Source of the DNA: Candidatus Bathyarchaeota archaeon
GTDB taxonomy: Archaea; Thermoproteota; Bathyarchaeia; Bathyarchaeales; Bathyarchaeaceae
DNA: 22,608 nucleotides
Reading direction: 5' to 3'
Assembly (NCBI GenBank): GCA_029881555.1
Contig: JAOUMI010000001.1
Location: 1-22,608, forward strand
Positions 7,208 to 13,276 of the stretch are shown one piece after another (position 1 is the stretch's first letter; each line of letters opens with the position of its first letter). Made by a program: the position numbers and the translations under genes. The notes beneath the pieces are model-generated. The model had not been told where the DNA came from, ran no database searches, and was given only the letters and a program-made list of their open reading frames with translations.

Positions 7208-7217
7208 TATTTAAAAA
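7208..7217 (-). promoter_or_regulatory. TATA element of the TasA-like operon
   Basis: TTTTTAAATA on the minus strand is the best TATA candidate between the divergent genes at 7007 and 7308. It predicts a start near 7186. The same AT stretch reads TATTTAAAAA on the plus strand and could also serve the regulator gene at 7308. Confidence 0.45.
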
Positions 7218-7307
7218 CCCAAGAACCAGCAAACCAGACCAGAGGATCAGACCAGACGTTCTCAAGCCTAAAAAAATAACAATCACAAAACTAAATCACG
7301 GCAAGCG

Positions 7308-7691
7308 GTGTTGACAAAACTCGACGACTTCCTCAACTCCATCAGAGACGGAACATGGCACAACTTCACCAAACTATCTAAAAAACTGAACATCCCCCTC
7401 AACCAACTAACCAAAATCTCAAAATTTCTATCAGAACAAGATATCCTTCAATACGAAGAAAAATTGAAATGGGTGAAACTCAATCCAGAGTGGAAGCCCC
7501 TCCTTGTTCAAGAAGAACAGGAAGAAGAAAAGATGGAGCACAAGCCATCCATTGCCACCATTATCATTCCCACCCAAGGAAGCATAAGCATACAAAACAT
7601 CCACATCACCAACGCAACAGATAGAGACATTGAACTCTGGATAAGAGCCTGCAAAAAACGCGTAGAACTGGCAATAAGCAAAATCGAGTAG
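7308..7691 (+). CDS. Winged-helix protein, plus-strand member of regulator pair 1
   Basis: This is a 127-aa small DNA-binding protein. Residues about 4-65 form a winged helix: LDDFLNSIRDGTWHNFTKLSKKLN, then a recognition-helix region (LTKISKFLSEQDI) and a wing ending WVKLNPEW. A Glu-rich linker (EEQEEEKMEH) leads to a C-terminal domain with a beta-rich ISIQNIHITN and a last amphipathic helix, possibly for dimerisation or ligand sensing. Its first half aligns with the 79-aa protein at 8209 (IDDILELLKNGRWHDV...KLNPTM). GTG at 7308 and TTG at 7311 are both possible starts, without a clear ribosome binding site. It faces away from the TasA-like operon, whose promoter lies directly upstream, so it is a candidate regulator of it. 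Confidence 0.72.
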   Translation: MLTKLDDFLNSIRDGTWHNFTKLSKKLNIPLNQLTKISKFLSEQDILQYEEKLKWVKLNPEWKPLLVQEEQEEEKMEHKPSIATIIIPTQGSISIQNIHITNATDRDIELWIRACKKRVELAISKIE

Positions 7692-7709
7692 CTAAGACAG
7701 GTTAAGGCT

Positions 7710-7967
7710 TCATAGAAGAATAAATTGCTCCGCCTCCCTCAAAACCTCAAGCAGAGCCTTCCCCTTCTCAGTTGTCTGATACACAACCCCACCACCAGGA
7801 TTATTCACCCCCACAATCAACCCCTTCTTAACCAGCTCAGAAAAATACTTGTTGAACCTCACAAAATTTAAGTTCGCCCTATAGATGATCCTCGTCTTAT
7901 TCGCCCCCCTTGAGGCCTCGGTCAAAATATCTTTAATAACCTCTATTCGACTCCGCCTAATACCCAT
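7710..7967 (-). CDS. Winged-helix DNA-binding protein (HTH_45-like), copy 2
   Basis: About 85 aa from the ATG at 7967, giving MGIRRSRIEVIKDIL. The frame extends further upstream, but the extra residues (Cys/Val-rich, unlike a DNA-binding protein) and the signals at 7967 argue against a longer form: GGTG 5 nt upstream and a TATATT element at 7991-7998. Diagnostic KTRIIYRANLNF is followed by a recognition region (FNKYFSELVKKGLI), a wing (VVYQTTEKG) and a last helix. It is convergent with the winged-helix gene ending 18 bp away. Probably a local regulator; paralogous to copies 1 and 3. Confidence 0.8.
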   Translation of the reverse strand: MGIRRSRIEVIKDILTEASRGANKTRIIYRANLNFVRFNKYFSELVKKGLIVGVNNPGGGVVYQTTEKGKALLEVLREAEQFILL

Positions 7968-8119
7968 AGTGACACCAAATGTTAGTCTACAATATACCAC
8001 TATAGTATGAAATAAAACTTTGCAACACGATTCTTGAAAACACACCAGAACCCTAACATGAAGATAAACACTTTCATGCAGCTTCAAACAAAAAAAATCA
8101 CGCTGTTTGTCACCTTCAA

Positions 8120-8140
8120 GTTTAGAAAAATCTTCTAAAC
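8120..8140. promoter_or_regulatory. Perfect 8-bp inverted repeat upstream of the 8209 gene (candidate operator)
   Basis: GTTTAGAA at 8120-8127 and TTCTAAAC at 8133-8140 are exact reverse complements separated by 5 nt. A TTTATA element at 8158-8163 lies 18 bp downstream, predicting a transcription start near 8188. The size and spacing suit a dimeric winged-helix protein, and four such proteins are encoded within 1.4 kb. Confidence 0.5.
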
Positions 8141-8208
8141 AAATTCCTCAGAAACCATTTATACCTCAACAATAATACCTTTAAACATCCACAAGGGAGT
8201 CTTAGGCC

Positions 8209-8448
8209 TTGTCGGCAATCGATGACATTCTAGAGCTTTTAAAAAACGGAAGGTGGCACGACGTAAGGGAAGTTGTGAAGAAGTCTAGATTACATGAGTC
8301 TAAAGTTGAAACAATTCTAAGCTTCTTAGCCGAGTACAAATTCATTGCTTTAAACAAAGAACAACAAAAAGCGAAACTCAACCCCACAATGCTCAAGTTC
8401 CTTAAAGAGGTTCAACATCTCAACAACAAAAATACGCTAAGTAGTTAG
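8209..8448 (+). CDS. Small winged-helix protein, plus-strand member of regulator pair 2
   Basis: This 79-aa protein corresponds to the DNA-binding half of the protein at 7308. IDDILELLKNGRWHDVREVVKK gives helices 1 and 2, VETILSFLAEY the recognition region, and IALNKEQQKAKLNPTM a short wing. It lacks the Glu-rich linker and C-terminal domain of its paralogue, so it may be a shortened copy or a stand-alone binder. The TTG start at 8209 follows GGGAG at 8194-8198 at a long spacing. Its end overlaps the convergent gene at 8437 by 12 bp, so the pair cannot be fully transcribed without antisense overlap. Regulation is probably through the inverted repeat at 8120-8140. Confidence 0.7.
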   Translation: MSAIDDILELLKNGRWHDVREVVKKSRLHESKVETILSFLAEYKFIALNKEQQKAKLNPTMLKFLKEVQHLNNKNTLSS

Positions 8449-8724
8449 AAGGCCTCTGAGATTATGATAGACATCTAGGAAGCTCTGCCCCCTAGCCGTG
8501 GTTTGGAAAAAAGCCGGGTTGCCGTCTCCTCCCGTTTCTGAAACGGTTTTTAAAAGCCTCCTGTCGAGAAGAAAACCTAAGTATGTTTGGAGCTGGCGAA
8601 AACTGAGGTTACATCCGTACATGATGTGCGTTTTCTTTGCACCTTCAACAGCCACTTGCAAAATGTTTGCAATTATGTCTACTTGACTTCGATGCAAAGA
8701 GCTTGACTTCCTCTCGTGAATCAT
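8437..8724 (-). CDS. Winged-helix DNA-binding protein (HTH_45-like), copy 3
   Basis: About 95 aa from ATG 8724 (MIHERKSSSLHRSQVDII). Diagnostic KTHIMYGCNLSF is followed by a recognition region (LQTYLGFLLDRRLL), a long wing containing TGGDGNPAFFQTT and a terminal helix. The frame is open for 165 nt further upstream, but the start at 8724 is favoured by GGTG at 8731-8734 with a 6-nt spacer and a strong TATATAAAA at 8757-8766. The TTGGTGTC just upstream of the start is shared with copy 2, showing that the duplication included upstream sequence or that the site is constrained. Probable transcription regulator. Confidence 0.8.
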   Translation of the reverse strand: MIHERKSSSLHRSQVDIIANILQVAVEGAKKTHIMYGCNLSFRQLQTYLGFLLDRRLLKTVSETGGDGNPAFFQTTARGQSFLDVYHNLRGLLTT

Positions 8725-8756
8725 ACAAGACACCAAAAGGTGCGTCTGACATATTT

Positions 8757-8766
8757 GTTTTATATA
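8757..8766 (-). promoter_or_regulatory. TATA element of the HTH_45-like gene, copy 3
   Basis: TATATAAAA on the minus strand, centred about 38 bp upstream of the ATG at 8724, predicts a start near 8736 and a leader of about 12 nt carrying the GGTG ribosome binding site. Confidence 0.5.
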
Positions 8767-8914
8767 CTTCTGTATATTTAAGATTTTACGACAACTTAGA
8801 ACCTGATATAGTCTGATGAAGGAATAACAGATAAATAAACTGGATTCACCATTAAAACGTTGTATAAACTCGCTGGTTCGACCCCACATTTTGCCTTTGC
8901 GTTTGGGGATGAGG

Positions 8915-9000
8915 TTGAGGAGAAAAGAGAAAGGAGAAGATGGGGTGGTTTTAAAACGCCTTTCCCCTCAAACCCCCTTTTCCCCCGCGTTGGGAGGCGT
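8915..9000 (-). terminator. Possible terminator region after the Roadblock gene group
   Basis: The interval 8890-9013 holds no gene that I can support. On the minus strand, past the stop at 9014, there is a weak stem (CGCTGG with CCA and GCG, two-base bulge), G-runs, and then a C/T-rich tract at about 8915-8945. Pyrimidine-rich tracts commonly end archaeal transcripts. The assignment rests on position and composition only. Confidence 0.3.
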
Positions 9001-9013
9001 CGCCAGCGTGTCT

Positions 9014-9394
9014 TCACTTCAGGTGTAAGTCTTTGTATACTATGTTGTGATCAACTTTTTTGTTCATAAAAACACTGATACGATGGTCACCAATTGTCAG
9101 TGATAGGACCTTTACGTTTCTTCCCTCTACAACGATATGGTTGATCCTGCCCAGTTTAAACGCGTTCATCATGTATTCTCCTGAATTTAGCACTGTGGAC
9201 GACAAGATCGCGTAGTCAATTATTTTGCTTGGATCTTTAATGTCTACGGAAGCAGACTTTGGGTCTCTGAGGATGTATCCGATAATTCCCTCCTTGGTCT
9301 TAATGTTTTCCAGGTTAACATGCAGGTTTTCGATTTTTTCTTCAAGTTTGTTTTTAGCAGGCTCCTTTTCTTCAAGTTCGTTTTTAGCTGGCAT
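9014..9394 (-). CDS. Roadblock/LC7-like protein (short)
   Basis: This is a 126-aa soluble protein. Residues 2-20 are a charged N-terminal extension built of two near-identical copies of PAKN(E/K)LEEK. From about residue 35 there is a compact alpha/beta domain (GIIGYILRDPKSASVD, IIDYAILSSTVL, KLGRINHIVVEGRNVKVLSLTIGDHRISVFM) with the order of a Roadblock/LC7 domain: strand, helix, two strands with a Glu-Gly turn, last strand. Such proteins bind and regulate small GTPases (MglB, LAMTOR) or act as scaffolds. No GTPase is encoded in the window. ATG is preceded by AAGGAG at good spacing, 12 bp after the neighbouring Roadblock gene, so one operon. Family call is moderately sure. Confidence 0.7.
   Translation of the reverse strand: MPAKNELEEKEPAKNKLEEKIENLHVNLENIKTKEGIIGYILRDPKSASVDIKDPSKIIDYAILSSTVLNSGEYMMNAFKLGRINHIVVEGRNVKVLSLTIGDHRISVFMNKKVDHNIVYKDLHLK
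9335..9391 (-). repeat. 30-bp tandem duplication within the Roadblock-like gene
   Basis: Two adjacent units, 9362-9391 and 9335-9361, encode PAKNELEEKE and PAKNKLEEK. The DNA copies differ at only about two positions over 26 compared, so the duplication is recent, probably by replication slippage. Reading frame is kept. Confidence 0.75.
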
Positions 9395-9406
9395 TTTGAA
9401 TCTCCT

Positions 9407-10075
9407 TTATGATGCTATCGGTTTGACTTTTACAAGCTCTCCCTTTTTCGCTTTAAGCGCTCGGCAGGTTTTCTCCGGTATTAGTATCAGTCCTTGTCCT
9501 TGCCGTTTTGGATCGTTTATCTCCTTCACTCCGCGTTGGGTTTTCTTCCCGCCAATAGTTTCGATTTCAACCTTGCTAACATCTTTTCCGTCAAGATGCT
9601 GAGACCATTCTTTTAGATGAACTCCATCGACTTGCACGTTGTCGCCAGTGAAGAACCCGGTGAGAGTGTCGACAACGAGTTGTTGTGAGGGCATGAATTT
9701 GAGTGGGGTAGGGACGATGTTCTCCAGCAGCTTTAGAACCGTTGGAACTATGACATTCGTGATGGAGAGTAGGTAAGTTGTGTTCGCACGAGGGGAGGTC
9801 GTTACAACCATGTACATGTCTTTAACGCGTGAGATGTGTAGTTTGCCGTTCTCCCCGTTGACAGACAATGCGTCGAGTCCGCCAATTGCAACTGCCTTTT
9901 CAGCTAGACTTTGAAAGGAGTGCACTGTTTTTTTCATTAATGGGTCAGCTTCCCCGTCTCCTGTAATTATGGAGCCGTCTTTTGTGAAGATGAAGGAGTA
10001 TTTGATGTCGGGGCACATTTTTTTGATTTCTGTTAGGGTGTTCTTTAGCGCTGTTGCGTACATGTCTTTACTCAT
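9407..10075 (-). CDS. Roadblock/LC7-domain protein with a C-terminal beta domain
   Basis: This is a 222-aa soluble protein. The N-terminal half (about residues 5-120) looks like a Roadblock/LC7 domain: helix 1 LKNTLTEIKKMCPDIK, strand YSFIFTKDGSIITGDG, helix SFQSLAEKAVAIGGLDAL, strands GKLHISRV and MYMVVTTSP, and a long helix TVLKLLENIV. Residues about 130-222 form a separate domain ending GLILIPEKTCRALKAKKGELVKVKPI, which resembles a small swapped-hairpin/beta-barrel fold (AbrB-like) but is not certain. It lies between the coiled-coil protein and the second Roadblock protein, with 22- and 12-bp gaps, downstream of the pilin. Likely role: control or polarity of the pilus machine, by analogy with MglB. 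That link is inference from position. Confidence 0.72.
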   Translation of the reverse strand: MSKDMYATALKNTLTEIKKMCPDIKYSFIFTKDGSIITGDGEADPLMKKTVHSFQSLAEKAVAIGGLDALSVNGENGKLHISRVKDMYMVVTTSPRANTTYLLSITNVIVPTVLKLLENIVPTPLKFMPSQQLVVDTLTGFFTGDNVQVDGVHLKEWSQHLDGKDVSKVEIETIGGKKTQRGVKEINDPKRQGQGLILIPEKTCRALKAKKGELVKVKPIAS

Positions 10076-10097
10076 CTTTTCACTTCCAGGGGCGGCC

Positions 10098-10523
10098 CTA
10101 CGAGATCTTGAGTAAGATTTTTTCTGGAACCCCGTTGTTTTCCAGCACTAGGTACTTGACCCCTTCAGTGTCTCCGATCTGGTCCACCCACTTCAATGCT
10201 TCACGAGCCTTCTGTAAGACTAGGAGTCTATCCTGCTGGCTTCGAACGACCTCTTCGATACAGGTTAACTCGTGGAACGGGTTGGCGTCTAACACAACGT
10301 CGAGGTCTCCGACGGTGATCTCTCCAAGGGTGTTCTGAGCTGTCTTTTGGCCAGCCAGCTTGTAGACTACTTCCCGAATCTTTTTTGACCTCTCAGCCAA
10401 CGAGCGTATCTCGTCGAGCCGGCGCAGGTATTCGCCTAGCACGCTTTTTGTCCGAGCTATCTCGTCGTCTATAGTTCTGGAAATGTCGGCTGCTGATTCG
10501 TATTCTTTTAGTTCCACAACCAT
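10098..10523 (-). CDS. Coiled-coil protein of the Roadblock gene group
   Basis: This 141-aa acidic, mostly helical protein has heptad-like patterning at about residues 10-58 (ISRTIDDEIARTKSVLGEYL, RRLDEIRSLAERSKKIREVV), a short linker with GEITVGDLDVVLDANPF, and a second helix at about 85-115. The end is short and beta-like (KYLVLENNGVPEKILLKI). No membrane segment. GGAGGTG 5 nt before the ATG gives strong translation. A TTTATAA at about 10545-10551 may be an internal promoter. It lies 81 bp downstream of the pilin stop and 22 bp before the Roadblock gene. It may link the Roadblock proteins to a partner. Function not known. Confidence 0.75.
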   Translation of the reverse strand: MVVELKEYESAADISRTIDDEIARTKSVLGEYLRRLDEIRSLAERSKKIREVVYKLAGQKTAQNTLGEITVGDLDVVLDANPFHELTCIEEVVRSQQDRLLVLQKAREALKWVDQIGDTEGVKYLVLENNGVPEKILLKIS

Positions 10524-10604
10524 ACTAGCACCTCCAAAGGAATGTTATAAAGGGAGTTGGGTTTCCCTACCCCAATTCTCAGGCTGTCTTTTTCGTTACG
10601 TCCA

Positions 10605-11006
10605 CTAGGGCGCTGTAGCTCTGTACGGGAATTGTTTGCCGGTGGATGTGATCAAGTATATGTCATAAGTGGTTCCAGAAGTCCACGATAGGGGTGCGGT
10701 GACAGATTCAGTGGCTCCTTGAGCTACAGGAACTTCTTGTGGTAGGTTTGTTGGTGTTGCACCGGTGCTTATTTTGTACTTACTAACAGTCAAATCTGCT
10801 GTCCCTGTGTTCTGAACCGTTAAAGTTACATTACCTGTGCTAAAGGCGCATCCTTGGATTTCAAGTTGTTCGGTTGCCATGAAAGTGAAGGTTAGTGCTC
10901 CCATCCATGCGGCTACGGCGATTGAAACGGCGACGGTCACTGCAATCAGGATGATCGCTGCAACAACTGGGCTCAACGCCTTCTTTCCCTTCCAGATTCT
11001 TTTCAT
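10605..11006 (-). CDS. Archaeal type IV pilin (major-pilin candidate)
   Basis: This 133-aa prepilin has a very short basic leader (MKRIWKGKKA) followed by LSPVVAAIILIAVTVAVSIA, the archaeal pilin/archaellin N-terminal helix with the xSPV start that prepilin peptidase recognises. The globular part (about residues 48-133) is small, Thr/Gly/Val-rich and beta-stranded (GNVTLTVQNTGTADLTVSKYKI), with one Cys and sequons. Small size, the Thr-rich body and a strong GGAGGG ribosome binding site suggest an abundant subunit. Its promoter carries the TCGTAAG box shared with the secretion ATPase. It is transcribed away from the ATPase operon with the regulator between them. Minor-pilin role is the alternative. 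Confidence 0.88.
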   Translation of the reverse strand: MKRIWKGKKALSPVVAAIILIAVTVAVSIAVAAWMGALTFTFMATEQLEIQGCAFSTGNVTLTVQNTGTADLTVSKYKISTGATPTNLPQEVPVAQGATESVTAPLSWTSGTTYDIYLITSTGKQFPYRATAP

Positions 11007-11059
11007 TTTTGTTCTTATCCCTCCTTTTGGAGTTTCACTAGGGGATAATAGAGTATGGA

Positions 11060-11083
11060 GATTTAAATCTTACTACTTACGAC
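11060..11083 (-). promoter_or_regulatory. Pilin promoter with TCGTAAG box
   Basis: On the minus strand TCGTAAG (11082 to 11076) is followed after 4 nt by AAGATTTAA (11071 to 11063), containing the TATA element. The same two blocks with the same spacing stand before the secretion ATPase gene. Predicted transcription start is near 11040, leaving a leader of about 35 nt with the ribosome binding site. Confidence 0.6.
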
Positions 11084-11126
11084 TATCTATTTGGACGAAA
11101 CTTAAGCAAGCCGCCACGAGGCTTCC

Positions 11127-11450
11127 CTAAACAACCGCCTCAAAAAGCTCCAACAGAAGCCTCGCCATCTTCTCACCGAACTCGGTCTTCACGTAATACT
11201 TCTTCAACGGATCGATGGGCACGCTCTTAGCCAACCCTAGATTCTCAATCTCCATCATCCTGGACCTGAACGTCCCGTCACTCAGTGTTAGACCCAGCCC
11301 CTGCATGAACTCCTTAGCCGCTTTCCACCGACCCCTGTCCAAGTGCAAGAGAAAGATACAGTCGATCGCGTGATCTTTCTCCAACATCGACTTGATCGCG
11401 GAAAGTTTCTCATCGGTGAGGATGCGCTTGACGTTTTCTTCTTCAGTCAA
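11127..11450 (-). CDS. Winged-helix regulator between pilin and ATPase genes
   Basis: This is a 107-aa protein. An acidic N-terminal segment (about 1-25) is followed by a winged helix: AIDCIFLLHLDRGRWKAAKEF (helices 1-2), LTLSDGTFRSRMMEIENLGLA (turn and recognition helix), and a wing SVPIDPLKKYYVKTEFG, then a dimerisation-type helix MARLLLELFEAV. It is a different subfamily from the HTH_45-like copies, closer in outline to MarR/PadR-like winged helices. TTG start at 11450; a TCGTAA element and TTAAAT lie upstream, resembling the pilus promoters, so autoregulation is plausible. Its position between the pilin and ATPase promoters makes it the best candidate for the factor binding the shared box. 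Confidence 0.78.
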   Translation of the reverse strand: MTEEENVKRILTDEKLSAIKSMLEKDHAIDCIFLLHLDRGRWKAAKEFMQGLGLTLSDGTFRSRMMEIENLGLAKSVPIDPLKKYYVKTEFGEKMARLLLELFEAVV

Positions 11451-11501
11451 CTTTTCCCCGACTCTCCATCTTTTATCTTAAGTATATCTTCACATTTAAT
11501 A

Positions 11502-11520
11502 CATTTAACCTATATTACGA
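11502..11520 (-). promoter_or_regulatory. Possible promoter of the winged-helix regulator with a TCGTAA element
   Basis: On the minus strand TCGTAA (11520 to 11515) is followed by a TTAAAT element near 11507 to 11502. The spacing resembles the pilus promoters but the match is weaker (TCGTAAT instead of TCGTAAG). A second TATA candidate near 11475-11485 lies closer to the TTG start. Confidence 0.3.
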
Positions 11521-11599
11521 TTTCTGAAATAACTCTCGTCTCACAAGACTTCAAGAAGTCTGTTGTCTTAAGGTGCTAAGGTTTAACAATACTTAGCTT

Positions 11600-11622
11600 T
11601 CGTAAGACACAAGATTTAATAC
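11600..11622 (+). promoter_or_regulatory. Secretion ATPase promoter with TCGTAAG box
   Basis: TCGTAAG at 11600-11606, a 4-nt spacer, then AAGATTTAA at 11611-11619 containing the TATA element. The predicted start near 11643 coincides with the ATG at 11645, so the operon is probably leaderless. Confidence 0.6.
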
Positions 11623-11638
11623 ATAGAAATGAGTCCTA

Positions 11639-13276
11639 TTGAATATGAGGAGCACAATGCTACACATTAAGCGAACCACAGCGAAATTAAGAAAAAAACT
11701 GAAGGCTGTGAAGAAACTCAAGTTTTGGGGAAAACGCAAAGAAGAAGTCATTCCTCCCGCACCCCCGATCCCTATCCCGAGAGGTTATCGGACGGTTGAG
11801 AGGACCGCCTTATACGAGCCCTTTGCTCACGCCGTCATTGTACAGAACCCCGCAACGGGCGAGTTTAAGTATATCCTAGACGAGCTTCAACTCGATCCCT
11901 TTGAACAGGGCATATACGACCGAATCTTGGAAATTCTGCTCGCGGAAATCCGTTCACCGAAGGAAGAAATAAAGGACCCTAGAGTCTTTTTCGACACGGA
12001 AGCGAAAAAAATCATTGAAAAATATCGTATCAGCCTAGGTTGGTTAGCCGACGTTTCTTGGTCCAAGATTCTGTATCACGCGGAAAGAGATCTAGTCGGC
12101 TTCGGGCAGATCGACGCCTTGATGCGGGACGCCAACATCGAGGATATCTCTTGCGATGGCGTTGGCAAGCCAGTTTACGTTTGGCACAGAAAGTATGAGA
12201 ACCTTGAGTCAAACCTCTTCTTCAGAGAGGACGAGGAGCTGGACAATCTTATGGTTAAACTGGTTCACATGGCTGGTAAACACGTTAGCTCCGCGTTTCC
12301 GATTGTTGACGCTTCTCTGCCGGGTAAGCACAGACTCGCCGTTTGCTATAGACGTGAGGTAACCCCTTTCGGAACAACCTTCACCATCAGAAAGTTCCGG
12401 GAGGATCCTTACTCCATCATTGACTTGATCAACCTTGGAACCTTGTCTGAAGAGATAGCGGCCTATTTCTGGGTGGGTCTAGAAAACCGGGCCTCTATCA
12501 TGGTGCTCGGTGGAACAGCGGCGGGCAAGACCACGGCTCTAAACGCTTTGGCTTGCCTCATTAAGCCTGGAAGCAAGCTCCTCACGATTGAAGAGACTGC
12601 TGAACTCAATTTGCCCCATGAAAACTGGGTTTCATTCATTTCTAGGCGAAGCTATGGTCTAGGGGAGAATCAAGCAGGTGAGGTTTCACTCTTTGATTTG
12701 GTTAAGGCTTCAATGAGACACCGTCCAGACTATCTGATTGTAGGTGAGGTTCGAGGAAGCGAAGCTTACGTTCTGTTCCAAGCGTTGGCAACAGGTCACG
12801 GTGGCATGTGCACGATGCACGCGGAAAGCCTTAATTCCGCTGTCCGACGTTTAACTCAGAAACCCATGGACATAGCGCCAGCGTACATACCTCTCATGAA
12901 CTTGGTTGGAATCATTCGAAGGGTGCACCTACCAAAAGCTGGCGAAATGAAGGCTTACAGAAGGATAACCTCCGTAGATGAAATCGCTGATTATGAAAAA
13001 TACCAAAAAGTGTTTGAATGGGAACCAGCCAGCGACAATTTTAGTTCCTCCCTAAGCAGAAGCCTGTTGCTCTCTGATATGTCAAAACGCCTTGGTGTTA
13101 GTCAGCATGACCTAACTGAGGAAATGGAACGCCGCAAAAACGTGTTGGGCTGGATGCGAAGACGCAACATACGAAGCTATCGGGATGTCGCGCAGGTCAT
13201 AACTGAGTACTACTCCAGACCAAAGGAATTTTATGAAAAGAAGGTGGAACCAGTTGTCTCTGCTAAATCTCCTTGA
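11639..13276 (+). CDS. Type II/IV secretion ATPase driving pilus assembly (archaeal TadA/FlaI/GspE class)
   Basis: This 545-aa cytoplasmic hexameric motor ATPase has a basic N-terminal tail (about 1-35), an N-terminal domain (about 50-240; includes GFGQIDALMRDANIEDIS), then the RecA-like core: Walker A GGTAAGKTT (291-299; most relatives have Ser before Gly-Lys, here Ala), IEETAEL Asp box, Walker B YLIVGEVRG with Glu370, and the His box GHGGMCTMHAES (386-397). A C-terminal helical domain runs to residue 545. TTG at 11639 gives the longest form; ATG at 11645 is preferred because the promoter predicts a start at about 11643. It overlaps the platform-protein gene by 44 bp (or 23 bp with the inner start), the usual partner in archaeal pili. 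Powers pilin extraction from the membrane; retraction is not implied. Confidence 0.95.
   Translation: MNMRSTMLHIKRTTAKLRKKLKAVKKLKFWGKRKEEVIPPAPPIPIPRGYRTVERTALYEPFAHAVIVQNPATGEFKYILDELQLDPFEQGIYDRILEILLAEIRSPKEEIKDPRVFFDTEAKKIIEKYRISLGWLADVSWSKILYHAERDLVGFGQIDALMRDANIEDISCDGVGKPVYVWHRKYENLESNLFFREDEELDNLMVKLVHMAGKHVSSAFPIVDASLPGKHRLAVCYRREVTPFGTTFTIRKFREDPYSIIDLINLGTLSEEIAAYFWVGLENRASIMVLGGTAAGKTTALNALACLIKPGSKLLTIEETAELNLPHENWVSFISRRSYGLGENQAGEVSLFDLVKASMRHRPDYLIVGEVRGSEAYVLFQALATGHGGMCTMHAESLNSAVRRLTQKPMDIAPAYIPLMNLVGIIRRVHLPKAGEMKAYRRITSVDEIADYEKYQKVFEWEPASDNFSSSLSRSLLLSDMSKRLGVSQHDLTEEMERRKNVLGWMRRRNIRSYRDVAQVITEYYSRPKEFYEKKVEPVVSAKSP

Noticed and set aside
7710..8087. A 125-aa version of the HTH_45-like protein using an upstream start.
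   Set aside because: The extra residues are unlike the family, and GGTG plus a TATA element sit just before the ATG at 7967.
8875..8885. GGTTCGACCCC resembles a tRNA T-loop, raising the idea of a tRNA or integration-site remnant.
   Set aside because: The T-stem pairs for only three bases, and no acceptor, anticodon or D-arm is found on either side. Probably chance.
8796..9069. Overlapping frames on both strands through the G/C-tract-rich DNA between the regulator and Roadblock genes.
   Set aside because: The peptides are low-complexity (Arg/Gly/Pro-rich), lack starts with ribosome binding sites and overlap real genes.
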